Of a stretch of DNA of 64,000 nt, positions 1 to 7,692 are shown in pieces (the first letter of the stretch is position 1; each line of letters opens with the position of its first letter). This DNA comes from Cupriavidus sp. WKF15. Lineage in GTDB: Bacteria > Pseudomonadota > Gammaproteobacteria > Burkholderiales > Burkholderiaceae. Under the pieces are notes generated by a model that saw only the letters and a list, made by a program, of their open reading frames with translations, was not told where the DNA came from and did not search any database. The position numbers and the translations under genes were made by a program. The stretch covers positions 62,001-126,000 of the forward strand of contig NZ_CP119572.1 in assembly GCF_029278605.1 (NCBI RefSeq), in the 5' to 3' direction.

Positions 1-444
1 TGTCACCAGCTTGTGCCCGGGCTGGATCGCAACCAGCCCGCTGAATCGCTTGCCGAGGATGAACACGGGCACCAGCCTCAGTACGCCGCCCCCTGCGAAC
101 AGCGCCACGCCGATCCAGCGCAGGGTGTCGCCGTCGAGGATCCAGAAGCCAATCCGGTCATTCCAGGCAGGCACATAGCCGGAAAGCAGGCCGAGCACGC
201 CAAACGCGGCGAGCACCCAGCGATTGCCGCGGTCTTCACGTTCGCCGCTGCTGATGTTGCCCTGGGAGAAGACGGCCACCACGGCCAGTGCCATGGTCGC
301 TTCGGCCAGTACGATGCGCGCCGGATGGGCAAAGAAAGGGGCGAAGCCGCCCCAGCCGATCACCGGAAGGGCCAGGTAGGCAAGGGTGCCTGCCAGGGTG
401 AAGACAGCCATGCCAAGGGAAGAACGCATGCCGGGCTCCGCCAT
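1..444 (-). CDS. Isoprenylcysteine carboxylmethyltransferase-like membrane protein (partial, N-terminal part)
   Basis: The gene runs off the left edge, leaving 148 residues of the N-terminal half. Several hydrophobic stretches are visible (about residues 9-30, 40-58, 75-92 and 108-122), followed by a segment RLVPVFILGKRFSGLVAIQ that resembles the pre-catalytic region of bacterial ICMT-like integral membrane methyltransferases; the SAM-binding C-terminus would lie outside the window. An upstream in-frame stop limits the start. The ATG at 444 is used here; a second ATG at 429 has a better placed GGAG and is equally possible. Bacterial members have no proven substrate, so only the family is assigned. 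Confidence 0.7.
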   Translation of the reverse strand, partial: MAEPGMRSSLGMAVFTLAGTLAYLALPVIGWGGFAPFFAHPARIVLAEATMALAVVAVFSQGNISSGEREDRGNRWVLAAFGVLGLLSGYVPAWNDRIGFWILDGDTLRWIGVALFAGGGVLRLVPVFILGKRFSGLVAIQPGHKLVT

Positions 445-511
445 GAGGAGAGTTCATATCCTCCAGCGTATGCCGTTTGGCCGCCGGTTGCAGGCACAGA
501 CCAGCGGCCGG

Positions 512-540
512 GCCGGCACTGCCGCGCAGGCAGTGCCGGC
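512..540 (-). terminator. Strong hairpin downstream of the 559-2205 lipoprotein gene
   Basis: A perfect 12-bp inverted repeat (512-523 with 529-540) encloses a 5-nt loop. It lies 19 bp past the stop codon of the minus-strand lipoprotein gene. There is no T-run, so it may be a factor-assisted terminator or an mRNA 3' end stabiliser. Confidence 0.55.
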
Positions 541-558
541 AGGCCTTTGCGCTAGCGG

Positions 559-2205
559 TCAGGCACCGATTGCCTGCCGGATCGCATTCACGACCTGGTC
601 GAACACCGACTGCCTGAACAGCGGAATGGTCCGCTCCATCGACGCCGGCTCGATCTCCGCATACTGCAGGCGGCCGTTGCGCAGCGCGATGGCAAGGCGG
701 CCACCTTCCTCCACGAACGAGCTGCCGCGCACGCCAGAACCGGCAGGCAGGTCATCCGGGTTCAGCTTGATGACGAGGATGTCGCGGTTGCCCGCGTAGC
801 GCTCCCAGCCGATCTTGTCACTGTCGAGCAGCACCTGGTTGCCCTGCACGCTGATCAACTGCGCCTTGCCGTTCGCGTTGAGCGTCAGCGTGGCCGTGCC
901 GAACGGGATTGGGAGGCCGAGCACGTCATCCACGGACTGGTAGGTCCGGTTGGCGTCGCCGATGTAGTTGCAGTGCGGCACGCCGTCGTCGGTCACCGGA
1001 GTGCCGATCGCGCACGAATAGAGCGTCACCGACACCAGGTCACGCTCGTGCGAGACAACGCCGAGATACGCGTTGCTGTCCGCGGCGAAGGTGCCCGGGA
1101 CGCGCAGCGCGAGCGTGTCGTCGATCCAGCCGGCGAGCGTGGCGCCGATGCCCTTGCCGCCCAGTTCCGCGCGGCGCACGACCAGCTTTTCGACAAGGCC
1201 GCTGTTCTGGTCCTGCACGGTTGCCTGGTTGCCGCCGATGCTCTGCACCAGGACAGGCCTGTTCTGGTCGGCTTCGCTCAGCACACCTGTCCACGTGCCG
1301 TCGGCACGCAACTGGTACTCGCTGGACCACGGGCCCGAAGGAATCCCATCGACCCAAACGTTCGAGGTGGCGTTGTAGTACTGATCCTTACCGGTCAGTT
1401 CGTTGCCGACCAGCGTGTAGCGGATTCGCAGCAGGGTCGGCGGGTTCGTGTAGGTGACGCCGTCAACGGTATACAGCGGCTCGGCCATCAGCGCCTTCAG
1501 GTCCACGTCGTCGGTGAACACCGGACGCGCGGCAAGCCTGTCCACATCGGCCTGCGTCACGGAGGCGAAGTCGCCGCCCTTTTCCGCGATGGCGTTCAGG
1601 ACGCCGCGCACGGTGTCGCGGTCGGCGCTGCCGGACTTGGCGAACGACGTCACCTTGTCCACGACCTTGCTGGCGAATGCGCTGGCAGTGTTGTTGCCGC
1701 TGGCGATGTAGTCATCCTTGAGGTCGACCGATCCGCCCAGCAGCGCGATCACGCTGCGCTGGGCGGCCGCACGGCTCTGGCCGGCATCGACCAGCGCCTG
1801 CACCATGGTCGTCAGCGGGGTGACGTGCTGGCTGGTGGCGCCGTCGATCTCCGTGCTCAGCGTGAAGCTGGCCGGGAACGTGTAGTTCGGCCGCGACAGG
1901 TCCTTGGTGTTGGCATCGACCATGACGAGCAGTCGCTTGCCGATGACGTTGCCGTTGGTCACCAGGCCGAAGTTGCCGCTGCCGTCGGTCTTGGCGCTCG
2001 GTTCGCCGGCATCGCAGGCACCGTTGCCGTTCACGTCGACGCAGACGGTGGCGCCGACCAGGTAGCCGTCAATCGCCTTGCCGGTCAGGTTGGGCGTTGC
2101 CTGCGGAGTTGCCGCCGGCGTGGACGAATCACCGCCGCCGCAGGCGGCAAGCATCGCGGCGCTTGCCAGGGTGGCAAGCAGGGTTCTTGCGTGGAGAGTG
2201 GCCAA
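559..2205 (-). CDS. Surface or periplasmic lipoprotein of unknown function
   Basis: 548 residues. A TTG start at 2205 is preferred because AGGA lies 9 nt upstream and the resulting N-terminus is a clean lipoprotein signal ending in LAAC (lipidated Cys22); a longer frame from 2355 would bury that signal. Mature protein begins with a Gly/Ser/Thr/Pro linker, then an acidic loop at residues 57-68 of the form DxNxNGxxDxxE, like the calcium-binding loops in secreted proteins. The rest shows no domain I recognise. Downstream is a strong hairpin; the divergent neighbour is a MazG-like enzyme. Function unknown; lipoprotein assignment is firm, calcium binding is inference. Confidence 0.8.
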   Translation of the reverse strand: MATLHARTLLATLASAAMLAACGGGDSSTPAATPQATPNLTGKAIDGYLVGATVCVDVNGNGACDAGEPSAKTDGSGNFGLVTNGNVIGKRLLVMVDANTKDLSRPNYTFPASFTLSTEIDGATSQHVTPLTTMVQALVDAGQSRAAAQRSVIALLGGSVDLKDDYIASGNNTASAFASKVVDKVTSFAKSGSADRDTVRGVLNAIAEKGGDFASVTQADVDRLAARPVFTDDVDLKALMAEPLYTVDGVTYTNPPTLLRIRYTLVGNELTGKDQYYNATSNVWVDGIPSGPWSSEYQLRADGTWTGVLSEADQNRPVLVQSIGGNQATVQDQNSGLVEKLVVRRAELGGKGIGATLAGWIDDTLALRVPGTFAADSNAYLGVVSHERDLVSVTLYSCAIGTPVTDDGVPHCNYIGDANRTYQSVDDVLGLPIPFGTATLTLNANGKAQLISVQGNQVLLDSDKIGWERYAGNRDILVIKLNPDDLPAGSGVRGSSFVEEGGRLAIALRNGRLQYAEIEPASMERTIPLFRQSVFDQVVNAIRQAIGA

Positions 2206-2470
2206 TTGCTTTTTTCCTATGAAGTTGGTCAGGAGGACCGGCGCGGGGCAGCAGCCCGCGCAGGCGTGCGATCGCCCATTGGTTTTAGTTTTGGGTAAGG
2301 GGCAGCGGGCGAACCGTGGCTTTATCGGCGCTTCCGACGCGATCGGGCACCCCACATCGGAAGGGCCTAGCCATCACATTGATGGCGCGGGCAGAGGTGC
2401 GCGCGCGGCGGCACACGCAGGCAAGCCGGTCATGCCGTGGTTCAATACGGCTTTGCCGGAAAGACACGGA

Positions 2471-2806
2471 ATGCCGCAGACCATGCACCTCATCGATATC
2501 AGGAACCTCCAGCAAGCCGCCATCGCGTTCGGTGAGGCGCGCGGCTGGGGCAAGTATCACAGCCCCAAGAACCTGGCCATGGCACTTAGCGTCGAGGTAG
2601 CCGAACTGGTGGAGATCTTCCAGTGGCAGACCGAAGAGGAGTCGCGCGGGATCATGTCGACGGACGAGCGCGCGCACGTGGAGCAGGAACTGGCGGATAT
2701 CACCATCTACCTGACGCAGCTCGTGACGGCGCTGGGCGTGGACCTGGACGCCGCAGTGCGGGCGAAGATGGAGATGAATGCGAAGAAGTATCCGGCACCG
2801 CGGTAA
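2471..2806 (+). CDS. MazG-like nucleotide pyrophosphohydrolase
   Basis: 111 residues, the size of the short all-alpha NTP pyrophosphatases (RS21-C6/dCTPase-like). These enzymes hydrolyse non-canonical or excess dNTPs to the monophosphate and pyrophosphate. The metal-binding signature ExxE...ExxD is present: E42, E45, E73 and D76. The start ATG at 2471 has GGAAAG upstream; an in-frame ATG at 2483 is possible. The frame is open further upstream, but that part overlaps the 5' region of the divergent lipoprotein gene and has no ribosome site. A housecleaning role is inferred from the family. Substrate is not deducible. Confidence 0.85.
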   Translation: MPQTMHLIDIRNLQQAAIAFGEARGWGKYHSPKNLAMALSVEVAELVEIFQWQTEEESRGIMSTDERAHVEQELADITIYLTQLVTALGVDLDAAVRAKMEMNAKKYPAPR

Positions 2807-2867
2807 GCCGACGGATAGCGGCTGACGCACATTCACTTCCCAGTGCGGCGATAATTGCCGCCATTCA

Positions 2868-2887
2868 CCGCAATTCTTGCGGAGTTT
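2868..2887 (+). terminator. Small hairpin after the MazG-like gene
   Basis: CCGCAA and TTGCGG flank a 3-nt loop, followed by a short T-stretch (gagtttga). It is a weak but plausible intrinsic terminator; a second GCGGC/GCCGC repeat lies just upstream. Confidence 0.3.
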
Positions 2888-2943
2888 GATTCCGTAGTGA
2901 CAGAAGTCTCGCCACACGGTGGCCGTCGAAATGGGAAAACGCA

Positions 2944-3822
2944 ATGGCAAGAAGAAAAAACGCAAGCGTCTTCGAAGATCTGTTCGGGCTGGCAGCGTTG
3001 CTGCCATGGTGGGTTGGCACTGTACTGGCCGTGGTTGCCTATGGCGTTTTGCATCGCTACGCCGTCGCGGAGATCCATGTCCAGGTACAGCCAGGTCAGA
3101 TCGGGCAAATGGTTGTGGGGCAGATGACCAAGGCCTTGGCGACCTATGGGCAGTACATCGTGCCCTTCATCTTGCTGGCGGGGGCTGCCGCATCCTTTCT
3201 GAAGCGTCGCAAGCGCCGGGGGCTAGTCCAGGATGCGGCGTCGGATCGCTCCGGCGCCACGCTATGTGGATTGAACTGGCGCGATTTCGAGCTGCTGGTG
3301 GGAGAGGCCTTCAGGCTGCGCGGCTACGCCGTCGAAGAAACGGGCGGCGGCGGGGCGGATGGCGGCGTTGACCTCAGACTGCGCAAGGGCAATGAAGTGT
3401 TCCTGGTGCAGTGCAAGCAGTGGCGTGCCTACAAGGTATCGGTCACCGTGGTTCGGGAGCTGCTGGGCGCAATGGCGGCGGAAGGCGCGGCAGGCGGCTA
3501 CGTTGTCACATCGGGTATTTTCACCACGGATGCGCAGTCGTTTGCGGAGGGTAGAAATATTCGTCTGATCGATGGAGCGACGCTGGCGAAATGGATCGAA
3601 CACGCTCGCGCAGGCGGAGCCGTTAAGCGGCCTGGCGCCCCGGACGAACAAAGGCCTCCGGTAACGGCCCCGCCAGCCCCTTCGACTCAGTCGTCGGACC
3701 CGGCTTGTCCGCGCTGTGGGGGCTCTATGGTCCGGCGTATTGCAAAGCAGGGGGCAAATGCCGGCAATTCGTTCTGGGGTTGCGCGACATTCCCCAAGTG
3801 TCGGGGTGTGCGGGGACTCTAG
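2944..3822 (+). CDS. Membrane-anchored Mrr-like restriction endonuclease with C-terminal zinc finger
   Basis: 292 residues. Two hydrophobic segments (about 16-36 and 70-86) are followed by a basic stretch, then a Mrr_cat-type PD-(D/E)xK nuclease core from about 110 to 215: GGVDL with D143 and the QxK pair Q156/K158 in VQCKQW. The C-terminus carries a topoisomerase-like zinc ribbon starting CPRCGG and ending in a CxxxxxxC pair around PKC. This build (membrane helices, nuclease, zinc ribbon) is widespread in proteobacteria, and its biological target is not settled. No methyltransferase or specificity subunit is adjacent, so it is not a classical restriction-modification system. Role in DNA restriction or repair at the membrane is inference. 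Confidence 0.8.
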   Translation: MARRKNASVFEDLFGLAALLPWWVGTVLAVVAYGVLHRYAVAEIHVQVQPGQIGQMVVGQMTKALATYGQYIVPFILLAGAAASFLKRRKRRGLVQDAASDRSGATLCGLNWRDFELLVGEAFRLRGYAVEETGGGGADGGVDLRLRKGNEVFLVQCKQWRAYKVSVTVVRELLGAMAAEGAAGGYVVTSGIFTTDAQSFAEGRNIRLIDGATLAKWIEHARAGGAVKRPGAPDEQRPPVTAPPAPSTQSSDPACPRCGGSMVRRIAKQGANAGNSFWGCATFPKCRGVRGL

Positions 3823-3931
3823 GTGAGCGACGGGCCTGCCTCCCCACCGTCGCCTGCCTCCCTTCCATTCACAGCCTGCACCGGAGCGCGACCACGCGGA
3901 TCTCGTGACGCCGGTTTGAATCAGGTGCCAC

Positions 3932-3963
3932 AAACAAAAACGGGCGGACTCGACGAGCCGCCC
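3932..3963 (-). terminator. Rho-independent terminator of the hydroxyisourate hydrolase operon
   Basis: On the minus strand a GC-rich stem (GGGCGG-CTCG against CGAG-CCGCCC with one bulged base, 3942-3963) is followed by GTTTTTGTTTG. It lies just after the stop at 3997. Confidence 0.8.
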
Positions 3964-3996
3964 AAGCGCAGAACCGCGCAGTAACACCACGAAATC

Positions 3997-4332
3997 CTAA
4001 CTACCCCGATACGTCCCGAAGCTCCACGGCGAGCACAGCAACGGCACGTGATAGTGCTGCGCGGCATCGCCAATGGTGAAGCGCACGGGCACGATGTCGG
4101 CGAACACGTCCGGCGTCTTGAAGTAATCCGCGACCCAGAAGCGCAGTTCGAAGTCTCCGGTGCGCGCCTGCGCGGCGGGCAGCATCGGGGTGTCGGTGCG
4201 GCCGTCGCTGTTGGTGCGCGCGCGCGCAATGAGTTTGGGGGGCTGTGTGCCCAGGTCGAACAGTTCGATCTGCATGCCGGCGATGGGCTTGCCGAGCGAT
4301 ACGTCGAGCACGTGGGTGCTGATGCCTGCCAT
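3997..4332 (-). CDS. uraH: 5-hydroxyisourate hydrolase (cytosolic)
   Basis: 111 residues, the normal length for the bacterial transthyretin-related enzyme that opens 5-hydroxyisourate to OHCU after urate oxidation. Conserved active-site positions are visible: H7 in STHVLD, R45 in DGRTD, H95 in HYHVPLL and the C-terminal tetrapeptide YRGS. It has no signal peptide. It is the last gene of a minus-strand operon after an MFS carrier and a Tat-exported paralogue, and ends at a clear terminator. The OHCU decarboxylase that takes its product is at 7693-8220. Expression probably depends on the LysR regulator at 6618. Confidence 0.95.
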   Translation of the reverse strand: MAGISTHVLDVSLGKPIAGMQIELFDLGTQPPKLIARARTNSDGRTDTPMLPAAQARTGDFELRFWVADYFKTPDVFADIVPVRFTIGDAAQHYHVPLLCSPWSFGTYRGS

Positions 4333-4363
4333 GATCGGTCTCCTTGTCAGCGGGCGGGCTGCA

Positions 4364-4870
4364 TCAGCTGCCGCGATAGTAGTTGTAGCTCCACGGCCCG
4401 AACAGCACGGGCAGGTGGATGCGCTGGCTGGCGTCCGTCACGCGGAAGCGCACAGGGATCTTCGACAGGAACAGCGGCTGCGGCAGGTTGGCCTTGCGCG
4501 CGGCAAAGTATTCGTCGGCGTGCAGCAGCAGTTCGTAGGTGCCCGTACGGTAGGTGTCGCCGATCAGCAGTGGCGGTTCGCTGCGGCCATTGGCGGCCAG
4601 CGTGACGGTCTGCATATGGCGCGGCTGCCCGTTGTCGATCCGGTACATGTCCACGCGCATGCCGGCGGCGGGCGTGCCGTGCCAGGTGTCGAGGGCGTGC
4701 ATGGTCAGGCGCGGGCTCAGGCCGCCTTGCTGCACCGGGCCGGTGGTCTGGTTGGGCGCGGTCTCGGCCAGCGCGCTGCCGGCCAGCAGGGCGCCGCCGC
4801 CCAGCGTGAGGGATTGCAGCGCAAAGCGGCGACGGCTGGCGTCGAAATTGGAATCATGCTGGTCGCGCAT
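4364..4870 (-). CDS. Tat-exported 5-hydroxyisourate hydrolase-like protein
   Basis: 168 residues. The N-terminus carries a twin-arginine signal (SRRRFALQ at 12-19, hydrophobic core LTLGGGALLAG, cleavage near ALAE), so the mature enzyme is predicted to be periplasmic. The mature domain matches transthyretin-like HIU hydrolase: MHALDTW near its start, NGRSEPP, QRIHLPVLFGPWS and the terminal YRGS. The ATG at 4870 has GGAG 6 nt upstream and follows the MFS stop directly; a GTG at 4882 would overlap that gene. It sits 31 bp before the cytosolic uraH. Why a second, exported copy is needed is unknown; periplasmic or membrane-linked urate oxidation is one idea. Confidence 0.88.
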   Translation of the reverse strand: MRDQHDSNFDASRRRFALQSLTLGGGALLAGSALAETAPNQTTGPVQQGGLSPRLTMHALDTWHGTPAAGMRVDMYRIDNGQPRHMQTVTLAANGRSEPPLLIGDTYRTGTYELLLHADEYFAARKANLPQPLFLSKIPVRFRVTDASQRIHLPVLFGPWSYNYYRGS

Positions 4871-4871
4871 A

Positions 4872-6212
4872 TCAGGCTCCACGCTTGCTGCCGAGCTGGC
4901 GGATGCCGACCACCACCAGCACCGCTGCCAGGATTTCGATCACGGCCACCAGGTACAGCCCGGAGGTGACCTTGCCGGTGGCGTTCTTGATCAGGCCCAT
5001 CGCATACGGCGCGCCAAAGCCGGCCAGGTTCGAGACGGAGTTGATCAGCGCCACGCCCACCGCGGCGGCGCTGCCGGCCAGGTAGCGGTTGGGCAGCTGC
5101 CAGAACACGGGAATCGCGCTCATGGTGCCGACCAGCGAGGCGGTCATGGCCAGCAGGGCGATCACCGGCGACAGCGCATTCATGCCAAGCAGCACGGCCA
5201 GTACGGCCATGGCCACGCCACCGATCAGCGCCGCGCCGCTGAAGTGCCAGCGCACTTCATTGCGGCGGTCGGAATGCGCGCCGTTGGCGATCATGCCGAT
5301 GGCACCGCACAGATAGGCCACCGCGGCAATCCAGCCAACCGCCATCGGGGTGGTGAAGCCGGTGTCCTTGATGATGGTCGGGATCCAGAACGTCAGCGTG
5401 GAGTTGGCGCACAGCAGGCAGAAGTAGATCGCGATCAGCAGCCACACCTTGGGGTTGGTGAAGACGCCGCGCCAGTCATGGCCGCGTTCGCCCATGGCCG
5501 CGTTGTCGCGCTTGAGGGCATCGAGCACCACGCGCTTTTCACTGTCGGTGAGCCAGCTGGCCTGCTCGGGCTTGTCGGTCATGTAGAACCAGGCAAAGAT
5601 GCCGGCCAGCACGGACGGAATGCCTTCGATGATGAACAGCCACTGCCAGCCGTGCATGCCCTGCACGCCGCCCATCGAGGTCATGATCCAGCCGGCCAGC
5701 GGGCCGCCGAGCACGCCGGCGATGGCCGAGGCCGACATGAACGTGCCGAACGCCCGGGCGCGTCGCTCCGACGGGTACCAGTAGGTAAGGTAGAGGATCA
5801 CGCCCGGATAGAAGCCGGCCTCGAACGCGCCGAGCAGGAAGCGCAGCGTGTAGAACTGCAGGGGCGTGGTGACATGGGTCTGCAGCATGCAGATCACGCC
5901 CCAGCAGATGGTGATGCGCATGATGGTCTTCTTGGCGCCGATCTTCTGCAGCAGCATGTTCGACGGCACTTCGAACAGGAAGTAGCCGATGAAGAAGATG
6001 CCGGCGCCGAGCCCGTACACCGCTTCGCTGAACTGCAGCGAATCGAGCATCTGCAGCTTGGCGAAGCCGATGTTCACGCGGTCCAGCCAGGCCAGCACCC
6101 ACAGCACGCCAAGGAAGGGCAGCAGGCGCCAGGAGACCTTGCGGTAGACGCTGGCTTCGGCGTCTTCAGTCGCGCCGGCAAAGATCGGCACGCCTTGCTT
6201 CGTAATGGACAT
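4872..6212 (-). CDS. MFS transporter, anion:cation symporter family
   Basis: 446 residues with about 12 membrane helices. The N-terminal region WLDRVNIGFA and the fold resemble ACS-family carriers (phthalate, tartrate, allantoate type) that import organic anions with protons. First gene of the operon with the two hydroxyisourate hydrolases; its stop codon nearly touches the start of the Tat-exported hydrolase. Context suggests uptake of urate, a ureide or a related purine breakdown product, but substrate cannot be read from sequence. The promoter region is shared with the divergent LysR gene and contains a palindromic T-N11-A box. Confidence 0.88.
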   Translation of the reverse strand: MSITKQGVPIFAGATEDAEASVYRKVSWRLLPFLGVLWVLAWLDRVNIGFAKLQMLDSLQFSEAVYGLGAGIFFIGYFLFEVPSNMLLQKIGAKKTIMRITICWGVICMLQTHVTTPLQFYTLRFLLGAFEAGFYPGVILYLTYWYPSERRARAFGTFMSASAIAGVLGGPLAGWIMTSMGGVQGMHGWQWLFIIEGIPSVLAGIFAWFYMTDKPEQASWLTDSEKRVVLDALKRDNAAMGERGHDWRGVFTNPKVWLLIAIYFCLLCANSTLTFWIPTIIKDTGFTTPMAVGWIAAVAYLCGAIGMIANGAHSDRRNEVRWHFSGAALIGGVAMAVLAVLLGMNALSPVIALLAMTASLVGTMSAIPVFWQLPNRYLAGSAAAVGVALINSVSNLAGFGAPYAMGLIKNATGKVTSGLYLVAVIEILAAVLVVVGIRQLGSKRGA

Positions 6213-6617
6213 GGTGTCTCCTGTCTCGTCAGTTTGCGTCGTGCGGCCCGGCTGCCCGGAGGCGGGGCGGCGGGCGCCGTCCGTTTGGTTGGAAGCAAGT
6301 ATAGGAACGGCCCGGCAAGGGGGAACGGGAGTGCTGGTATAGGCCCTATATCAGCATCGATATGGGGCGGAAAGCCTTATGTGGCGCGGGTTTGCGGGTG
6401 TTGGCGGGGCGCGTTCGCGGACCTATGGATTACCCTAGTCGGCGGGTTCATGGCCCGCGGACGGACATCGGTTCCGGGAAGCCCGGAGCGCCTGCGGGTT
6501 CGACCGCGTTGCCGTGCGGTGCGCGACACGCTACAAAGTGGCCATTGATGGACCGGGATAATGCGGTGATTGCATCGCCAGCCGCACCCGGCCGCCATCC
6601 TCGCCCAGGACCCGACC
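6213..6617. promoter_or_regulatory. Divergent control region between the MFS-uraH operon and the LysR gene
   Basis: 405 bp with no convincing gene. It holds the palindromic LysR-type box at 6338-6350 and, for the minus strand, a good -10 (TATACT, 6303-6298). A further TATAGG half-site overlaps this -10 at 6300-6305. The remainder shows nothing I can interpret. Confidence 0.7.
6338..6350. promoter_or_regulatory. Candidate LysR operator (T-N11-A palindrome)
   Basis: TATAGG-C-CCTATA is a perfect dyad that meets the T-N11-A rule of LysR-type regulators, and the dyad extends outward with GCTG/CAGC arms (6333-6355, one mismatched pair). It is centred about 44 bp from the minus-strand -10. The half-site TATAGGGC recurs upstream of uraD at 7591-7598. 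Confidence 0.65.
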
Positions 6618-7565
6618 ATGATCCGCGCCGACGACCCCTTCGATACCTACCTGCTGCGCGTGCTGTGCATCCTCATTGCCGAGCAGAGCGTCTCGCGCAC
6701 GGCCATCCGCCTGAACCAGTCGCAGCCGGCGATCAGCTCGGCGCTCAAGCGGCTGCGCGCGATCTTCAACGACCCGCTGCTCACGCGAGAAAAGAATGTG
6801 ATGGTGCCGACCGAGCGCGCCTTGCAGATCGCGCGCAATGCGCAGGCCGCGCTCAGCGCGCTGGACAACCTGCTGGTGTCGGACGACCGCTTTGATCCCG
6901 CCACCACGGAGCAGACCTTTACCGTGGCGATGCCCGATTACCTGGCGCCGCCGTTCTTCGCCCACGTGGTGCGCGAATTCCGCCGCGCGGCGCCGCACGC
7001 GCGCCTGGTGGCCATGCCGTTGAGCGCATCGTTCGACTACGAACAGGCCTTGTCGGAAGGTGCGGCGGACATTGTCATCGGCAACTGGCCCAACCCGCCG
7101 GAACACCTGCATTTGTCGGTGCTGCTGGAAGACGAGGTGGTCTGCATGGTGGCGCAGGACAGCGCGCACAACCAGCCCGGCAAGTTCACCGCGCAGGCTT
7201 ACCTGGGTGCGGCGCACATCGTGCCCACGCCCTATTCGCGCGACCAGCGCGGCCTGGTCGATTCGGGACTGAGCACCATGCGCGTACACCGCGACAACCG
7301 CGTGAGCTGCCCCTACTTCAACCTCGCGCCGAGCCTGATACCCGGCACCGACCTGATCCTGACCACTGGTCGTCACTTTGCCAACTATCACGCACAGCAT
7401 GTGCCGGTGGCGGTGCTCAGGCCGCCGATCGAGTTCCCGTTCATGCGCTTCTACCAGCTATGGCATCCGTCGCGCCATCGCTCGGCCGCCCATATGTGGC
7501 TGCGCGGCATGCTGACGGCTGCCTCGCAGGAGCTGCGCAATCTGCGCGACATGCAGCAGGCCTAG
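6618..7565 (+). CDS. LysR-family transcriptional regulator of the ureide cluster
   Basis: 315 residues. N-terminal winged helix-turn-helix (about residues 10-65; SVSRTAIRLNQSQPAISSAL is the recognition region), then a type 2 periplasmic-binding-like effector domain (about 95-300). The ATG at 6618 has CAGGA 7 nt upstream; an ATG at 6570 lacks a site. Divergent from the MFS-uraH operon and directly upstream of uraD, so it most likely controls both through the TATAGGGC motif found in both promoters. The inducer is probably urate or an oxidation product, inferred only from context. Confidence 0.9.
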   Translation: MIRADDPFDTYLLRVLCILIAEQSVSRTAIRLNQSQPAISSALKRLRAIFNDPLLTREKNVMVPTERALQIARNAQAALSALDNLLVSDDRFDPATTEQTFTVAMPDYLAPPFFAHVVREFRRAAPHARLVAMPLSASFDYEQALSEGAADIVIGNWPNPPEHLHLSVLLEDEVVCMVAQDSAHNQPGKFTAQAYLGAAHIVPTPYSRDQRGLVDSGLSTMRVHRDNRVSCPYFNLAPSLIPGTDLILTTGRHFANYHAQHVPVAVLRPPIEFPFMRFYQLWHPSRHRSAAHMWLRGMLTAASQELRNLRDMQQA

Positions 7566-7590
7566 CCCTATCGGATTCTGTTATGCGACC

Positions 7591-7635
7591 TATAGGGCAG
7601 CGGGCCTCGCCGCTGCCCGGTGCGCTTCCTATACT
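7591..7635 (+). promoter_or_regulatory. uraD: uraD promoter with LysR half-site
   Basis: TATAGGGC (7591-7598) repeats the half-site of the 6338-6350 operator, and TTCCTATACT (7626-7635) repeats the -10 region of the divergent MFS operon. Both promoters share TTCCTATACT(T/C)GC. A 9-bp stem hairpin (7595-7618) lies between; it may also end the LysR transcript. Confidence 0.5.
7595..7618 (+). terminator. Hairpin between the LysR gene and uraD
   Basis: A perfect 9-bp stem (GGGCAGCGG/CCGCTGCCC) with a 6-nt loop begins 30 bp past the LysR stop. There is no T-run; it overlaps the presumed uraD control region, so its role could be termination or neither. Confidence 0.35.
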
Positions 7636-7692
7636 CGCCCCGTATTCAACGCCATGCCTTGCCAAGCGGCGGGCTCTACGGGAGAGCAGTCC

